64,000 bases of DNA from G965220825 sp965220825 (GTDB lineage Bacteria > Pseudomonadota > Alphaproteobacteria > UBA828): the NCBI GenBank assembly GCA_965220825.1, contig OZ244839.1, positions 3,215,726-3,279,725 of the forward strand. Direction: 5' to 3'. Made by a program: the position numbers and the translations under genes. Positions 59,963-64,000 of the stretch are shown piece after piece; position 1 is the first letter of the stretch; each line of letters starts with the position of its first letter. The notes under the pieces are model-generated. The model made no database searches. It saw nothing but the letters and a program-made list of their open reading frames with translations, and had not been told where the DNA came from.

Positions 59963-61984
59963 TCAGCGCGTCAGCACGACATTCTGATGAGAGTCCATGC
60001 GCGCGCTCCAGCCCGGCGGCACATAGGCGGTGGACGTCTGGTCCGCAAGCAGCAGCGGCCCCGCGCCCCCGCCCGCTTCGCGCAGGGCGCTGCGGTTGAT
60101 CCGGCGGGCGCTCCTGCGCGTGCCGCCGTCGAAGAGCGTGACGGGTGCGGTGTGCGGTGCCTCGTCCGTCCCGACCAGGGCGGGGACCGATGGCGGCGGT
60201 GCGGCGATGCCGAGCCGGAAGGAGACGATCTCCGCACGGTTCGTCCGTGAATCGTCGAACTCGAAGATTCGATGGTGCGCCCGGTCGAACCTCTCGCGCA
60301 GCAGGGCGGCGTCGAGACGCGCGATCTCCTCTTCTTGGAGCGGGACGGAGACCTCGAAGGCCTGCCCCACATAGCGCATCTCCAGCGTATGGGTGTAGCG
60401 GAGCCCGCTCGCGAGCCCGAGTGTCGCGAAGGCGGCCTCCGCCTCCCCACGCATGGCCGCGAACTGCGTGCGGACGCGCGCGTCCGCATCGGCCGCGTCG
60501 AGGGGGATTCGCACCGTGCGGCTTTCGTAGCGGACGAAGTCCGAGGCGACGAGACCGAAGGCCGAGAGAACGCCGGCCGCCGGCGGCACGACGATGGTCG
60601 CGATGCCGAGCACCTCGGCGACCCGCGCCGCGTGCAGAGGGCCCGCGCCGCCGAAGGGGACGAGTACATAGTCTCGCGGGTCGCGGCCCCGCTCCGTCGA
60701 GACGAGCTGGATCGCCCGCACGATGTTGTGCTCGGCCACTCTTATGGCGTCGTCGGCCACCTGCTCCACGCTCCGCCCGAGCTTTGTCGCGAGCCCGGCA
60801 AAGGCATCGCGGGCAAGGCGGCAGTCGATATCCATACGCCCGCCGAGAAAGGTGTCGGCGAGCACGGTGCCGCGCACCAGGTGCGCATCGGTGACCGTCG
60901 GTTCCGTGCCGCCCCGGCGGTAGCAGGCGGGGCCCGGTTCGGCACCGGCGGAGCGCGGGCCCACCCGCAGCATGCCGCCGTCGTCGCGCCACACGATGGA
61001 GCCGCCTCCTGCGCCCACCGTCACGATGTCGAGCACCGGGATGCGGATGGGAAGTCCGTCGATCTCCGCATCGCTGGTGAGCGTCGGCATCCCGTCCCGC
61101 ACCAGGCACACGTCGGTGCTGGTGCCTCCCATGTCGAAGGTGATGAGGTCGCGATGGCCCGAGCGTCCCGCCTGCCGGATCGCGCCCATCACCCCCGCCG
61201 CCGGCCCCGAATAGAGCGCGGTGATCGCATTGCCGGCCATTCCGCGCACGGGCAGCCGCCCCCCGTTCGACTGCATGAGGCTGAAGCGGCCGGTGAACCC
61301 CCGGGCGGCAAGCGTATGTTCGAACGCGTTCAGATAGCGGTCGACGACCGGCTGTACATAGGCGGCGAGCACGGTGGTTGAGGCGCGCTCATATTCGCGG
61401 AACTCGCGGGTCACGTCGGATGAACAGGTGATGCCGATGCCGGGGGAGTGTTCGGCGACCATCGCCGCCACCCGCCGCTCGTGGGCGGGGTTCGCGTAGC
61501 TGTTCAGGAAGCAGATCGCGACGGATTCGTAATCGGCGCTGCGCAGTGCCCGCCCGATCCGCTGCCGTGCCGCCTCTTCGTCCAGGGCGGCGACGGCCTC
61601 GCCGTGCGGGCCCATGCGCTCGGGCATGTCGAAGCTGTCGCGGCGCGGCACCAGGGGCGCGGGCTTGCGGTAGCGGATGTCGTAGATGGAGCGCCGGCTC
61701 TGCCGCTGCAGCATGAGCAGGTCGCGGAATCCCGCGGTGGCGAAGAACGCGACTCTCGCGCCCTTGCGCTCCAGCACGGCGTTGGTGGCGACGGTCGAGC
61801 CGTGCACCAGATCGTCCGTCGCGTCCAGCGCGAGATTTGATTCGTCGAGCGCGGCCATGGCGCCGCGATGGGGCTTCTGCGGCGTGCTCGGCACCTTGGT
61901 GATGCGCACGCCCCCCGCTTCGAAGGCGACGAAATCGGTGAAGGTTCCGCCGACCTCGACCCCTGCCCGAACGGGCCCGCTCAT
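59963..61984 (-). CDS. hydantoinase A / oxoprolinase family protein
   Basis: This 673-residue HyuA-type subunit has the ATP-binding segment 'GVEVGGTFTDFVAF', 'HGSTVATNAVLERKGA', 'FDMGGTSTDVCL' and 'VGAGGGSI', as in ATP-dependent hydantoinases. The ATG at 61984 is used because the family signature starts only nine residues later; an upstream in-frame start at 62068 would add 28 unrelated residues. It is the first gene of the hyuA-hyuB pair. Confidence 0.93.
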   Translation of the reverse strand: MSGPVRAGVEVGGTFTDFVAFEAGGVRITKVPSTPQKPHRGAMAALDESNLALDATDDLVHGSTVATNAVLERKGARVAFFATAGFRDLLMLQRQSRRSIYDIRYRKPAPLVPRRDSFDMPERMGPHGEAVAALDEEAARQRIGRALRSADYESVAICFLNSYANPAHERRVAAMVAEHSPGIGITCSSDVTREFREYERASTTVLAAYVQPVVDRYLNAFEHTLAARGFTGRFSLMQSNGGRLPVRGMAGNAITALYSGPAAGVMGAIRQAGRSGHRDLITFDMGGTSTDVCLVRDGMPTLTSDAEIDGLPIRIPVLDIVTVGAGGGSIVWRDDGGMLRVGPRSAGAEPGPACYRRGGTEPTVTDAHLVRGTVLADTFLGGRMDIDCRLARDAFAGLATKLGRSVEQVADDAIRVAEHNIVRAIQLVSTERGRDPRDYVLVPFGGAGPLHAARVAEVLGIATIVVPPAAGVLSAFGLVASDFVRYESRTVRIPLDAADADARVRTQFAAMRGEAEAAFATLGLASGLRYTHTLEMRYVGQAFEVSVPLQEEEIARLDAALLRERFDRAHHRIFEFDDSRTNRAEIVSFRLGIAAPPPSVPALVGTDEAPHTAPVTLFDGGTRRSARRINRSALREAGGGAGPLLLADQTSTAYVPPGWSARMDSHQNVVLTR

Positions 61985-62362
61985 GGGCGCCGGCGCGCTT
62001 GCTCGGCGCCGCGAATGAAAGACGGGGTCATTGTCGCTCTCCCGCTCGAGGGATGCCGTAGATAGCAAGTGCAGGCCATCCGCCGCAAGAAAGCACGGCT
62101 TGTAGGGAGCAAAAATATAGTTTGATTACTAGGCGCGCTGAAGCTAGCTTGCCGGTTAGAATTTGAATGAGGGAGTAACGGGTATATCCAGACGGTGCAA
62201 AAGCGGGGCAACGGCACATAACTACGTGCCGGCCATTGCCGATGTTCTGGGTCGCACGGCAATACCGGGCGGGCTCAATTTCGGGCGTTTGCCCGAATGC
62301 TTGAGGGGCGGCGCCGGAAGCCTGGGAGCGGCTCCCGCGATGGATGCCGAAATGGAGTGTTG
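61985..62362 (+). other. 378-base intergenic region with structured leader
   Basis: This gap separates the divergent hyuA and the repeat-protein gene. 62100-62165 is locally AT-rich with a possible -10 (TAGAAT, 62157-62162) but no good -35. Three inverted repeats follow: ATTGCCG/CGGCAAT (62235-62241 and 62257-62263), TTCGGGC/GCCCGAA (62280-62286 and 62291-62297) and GGGAGC/GCTCCC (62324-62329 and 62331-62336). A short open frame at 62163-62363 ends in TGATG with the downstream start, but has no ribosome site. Confidence 0.5.
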
Positions 62363-64000
62363 ATGCTTTCTGGTTCTCATAGTCCGCGGCCGAGCCGGCC
62401 GGGCGGTTTCCGCTCTCGCCTGTGGGGGAGCGGGGCCTTGCGGCCGTCGGGCCGGCCTGTCCGCTGGGCGCTGGGCGCGCTGGCGCTTCTGGCCTCTCTT
62501 GCCCTGTCGTTGCCGGCGGCCGCCCAGACCCAGGTACCGAGCACGCCGACCAATGTCACGGGCACCGGCGGGACCGCACAGTTGACCGTGAACTGGAACT
62601 GGTCGGACGGCACGAACGGCGTATGCCCGCTCTCGGACTGGGTTATCGGCTACAAGAAGAGCTCGATCAGTCCGTGGCCGGACGAAGACCAGTTCGACAA
62701 CAACAACCCCAACAACATGGACGCCGGCGTCTTTCGCGTCACTGCGGGTGCCGGAACCGGCAATTCGTACTCCTTCGTGGTTGACGCGAGTTCATCGGGG
62801 ACGTTGCCGGGTCAGATCGGCGTCGCGCTCGACGGCGGCCAGTACGATGTCCGCCTGCGGGCCTACAGCCAGACATGCTCGGACTTCAGTTCGTACAGCC
62901 CCGTCGCATCGGCGACGGTGAACGCGGTACCGTCATTCGGTGGGCAGACGATCGCCGAACAGCGCTGGCACGTAGGTAATGCGATTAATGTGACCGGCGT
63001 GGTTTCCCTGCCGATGGCGCAGGGTGGCGACGGGACGCTGAGCTACACCCTCACGCCTGCGCTGCCGACCGGGGCGGCCTTCAACGCGAGCGCGCGCACC
63101 CTCAGCGGTACACCGTCGGCGGTGTTTGCCGAGACGGAATTCACCTATACGGCGACGGATCAGGACGGGGACGCCGTCAGCCTCACCTTCGACATCAGCG
63201 TCGGCTTAGCGACGACGACCCCGACGAATTTTACGGCGTCGGGCGGGATCCGCCAGATTACGACGAGCTGGAGCTGGTCGGACGATACGGGCGGGGTATG
63301 CCCCGTGACGAGTTTCAGGGTGGATTACCTCAGGCCGACGGATGACGCCTTCGCGGATCCGGGTATCCCCAATAGCCCCGACAAGGGCATGTTCATCGTC
63401 GCCGCCGATAAGAGGTCGTTGTCGTTCGGCGCCGATTCTTCGCTCGACGAATTCATCATGCTCGGCAGCGGCGATTTCAACATTTTCCTTGCCGCCTACA
63501 GCCAGAACTGCGAGGTCCTCCAACCCGGCCACAATTATCCGTGGAGCGGTGACGCCATCGCGTACAATATCACGGTGTTGTCGCCCCCGCCGGTCGCGCC
63601 GACGAACCTGAGTGCGGCGGCGGGCGACACGGAGGTGACGCTTTCCTGGGACGACCCGCAGAACGCCAGCATCACGAAGTATCAGGTGCGCCACGCGGCG
63701 GCGGATCCTGTGCCGCCGAACACGGCGTGGACGGACATCACTGGGAGCGGCGCCGACACGACCAGCCACACGGTGTCGGGCCTGACCAACGGGACGGAAT
63801 ACACGTTCGAAATCCGGGCGGTGAACGACGGCGGGGACGGCGCGTCGGCGAGCGTCAAGGCGACGCCTTTGCTGGCGGTTCCGGATGCGCCGACGGGTCT
63901 GAGCGCGACGGCTGGTGACACGGAAGTTGGTCTCGCCTGGACGCTTCCGACGAATGCGAGCGTGCTGGGCGATGTCCAGGTTCGCTGGACGTCGACGCCG
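62363..64000 (+). CDS. secreted fibronectin type III / Ig-like repeat protein, 3' truncated by the window
   Basis: The frame is open for 546 codons to the right edge. A signal peptide with a long basic lead (hydrophobic 'WALGALALLASLALSL', cleavage near 'AAAQT', about residue 54) indicates export. Two related modules, each starting 'PTN' with a 'W-W-S-D' core, a 'GVCP' cysteine and a later 'AYSQxC' cysteine, flank an Ig-like He_PIG/cadherin-type domain ('LPTGAAFNASARTLSGTPS'). Two fibronectin type III repeats with 'GDTEVTLSW' and 'GLTNGTEYTFEIRAVN' follow, the second cut by the window. GGAG lies five bases before the ATG. A surface or adhesion role is the usual guess. Confidence 0.9.
   Translation, partial: MLSGSHSPRPSRPGGFRSRLWGSGALRPSGRPVRWALGALALLASLALSLPAAAQTQVPSTPTNVTGTGGTAQLTVNWNWSDGTNGVCPLSDWVIGYKKSSISPWPDEDQFDNNNPNNMDAGVFRVTAGAGTGNSYSFVVDASSSGTLPGQIGVALDGGQYDVRLRAYSQTCSDFSSYSPVASATVNAVPSFGGQTIAEQRWHVGNAINVTGVVSLPMAQGGDGTLSYTLTPALPTGAAFNASARTLSGTPSAVFAETEFTYTATDQDGDAVSLTFDISVGLATTTPTNFTASGGIRQITTSWSWSDDTGGVCPVTSFRVDYLRPTDDAFADPGIPNSPDKGMFIVAADKRSLSFGADSSLDEFIMLGSGDFNIFLAAYSQNCEVLQPGHNYPWSGDAIAYNITVLSPPPVAPTNLSAAAGDTEVTLSWDDPQNASITKYQVRHAAADPVPPNTAWTDITGSGADTTSHTVSGLTNGTEYTFEIRAVNDGGDGASASVKATPLLAVPDAPTGLSATAGDTEVGLAWTLPTNASVLGDVQVRWTSTP

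Noticed and set aside
61985..62068. N-terminal extension of hydantoinase A from an upstream ATG
   Set aside because: The 28 extra residues do not resemble the family, and the inner ATG gives the normal N-terminus.
62180..62280. Cyclic-di-GMP riboswitch upstream of the repeat protein
   Set aside because: Some short segments resemble the aptamer, but the conserved core and tetraloop/receptor elements could not be matched.

Overview
The window is a 64 kb piece of a GC-rich (roughly two-thirds G+C) bacterial chromosome. The order rpmH-rnpA-yidD-yidC-engB-argB, the compact block fba-thiE-efp-suhB, and several Tat-exported ABC binding proteins point to an Alphaproteobacterium. I cannot name a genus. 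No tRNA, rRNA, IS element, prophage or CRISPR array was seen. Both ends are cut inside genes.

Layout. 1-11.7 kb: a plus-strand catabolic run of a GMC oxidoreductase (cut at its start), a small ABM monooxygenase, a metallo-beta-lactamase/rhodanese fusion, an LLM flavoenzyme, an SDR, a dienelactone hydrolase fused to an NTF2-like domain, a three-subunit molybdenum hydroxylase (large, FAD and 2Fe-2S subunits), an alpha/beta hydrolase and an IPNS-like dioxygenase. 11.9-22.1 kb: two complete polyamine/opine-type ABC importers around a CMP/guanine-deaminase-like enzyme and a class C serine hydrolase. 22.2-27.5 kb: the core block rpmH-rnpA-yidD-yidC-engB-argB, with YidC carrying a very long basic tail. 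27.5-39.1 kb: an amide and N-heterocycle cluster with a D-aminoacylase-like enzyme, two dioxygenases, malonyl-CoA decarboxylase, a cytosine-deaminase-like enzyme, a barbiturase/cyanuric-acid-hydrolase family enzyme, an allantoinase-like amidohydrolase, an N-carbamoylase-like hydrolase and an LLM flavoenzyme. 39.2-45 kb: a five-gene dipeptide-type ABC importer in which one ATPase is degenerate. 45-51.1 kb: a GH3-family acyl-amide synthetase and a lipoprotein penicillin acylase on the minus strand, divergent from an orphan STAS protein and a salicylate synthase. 51.3-54.7 kb: an orphan molybdenum-hydroxylase large subunit and an NmrA-like protein. 54.7-57.7 kb: suhB-efp-thiE-fba. 57.7-58.3 kb: an antitoxin with a truncated PIN toxin and a small repeat field. 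58.3-62 kb: hydantoinase/oxoprolinase subunits A and B. 62.4 kb to the end: a secreted FnIII/Ig-repeat protein that runs off the window.

How the parts may work together. The 30-39 kb genes fit oxidative pyrimidine breakdown (cytosine to uracil to barbiturate to ureidomalonate to malonate and acetyl-CoA), with dioxygenases and flavoenzymes as candidate ring-oxidising steps. This is inference from gene families and neighbourhood. The most unusual locus is 45-51 kb. It holds a salicylate synthase with all recalled MbtI catalytic residues but no siderophore genes, beside a GH3 enzyme (the family that conjugates amino acids to salicylate- and isochorismate-like acids in plants) and an exported amidase. 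A LacI-type palindrome lies in the divergent intergenic region. No dedicated transcription factor gene was recognised in the window.
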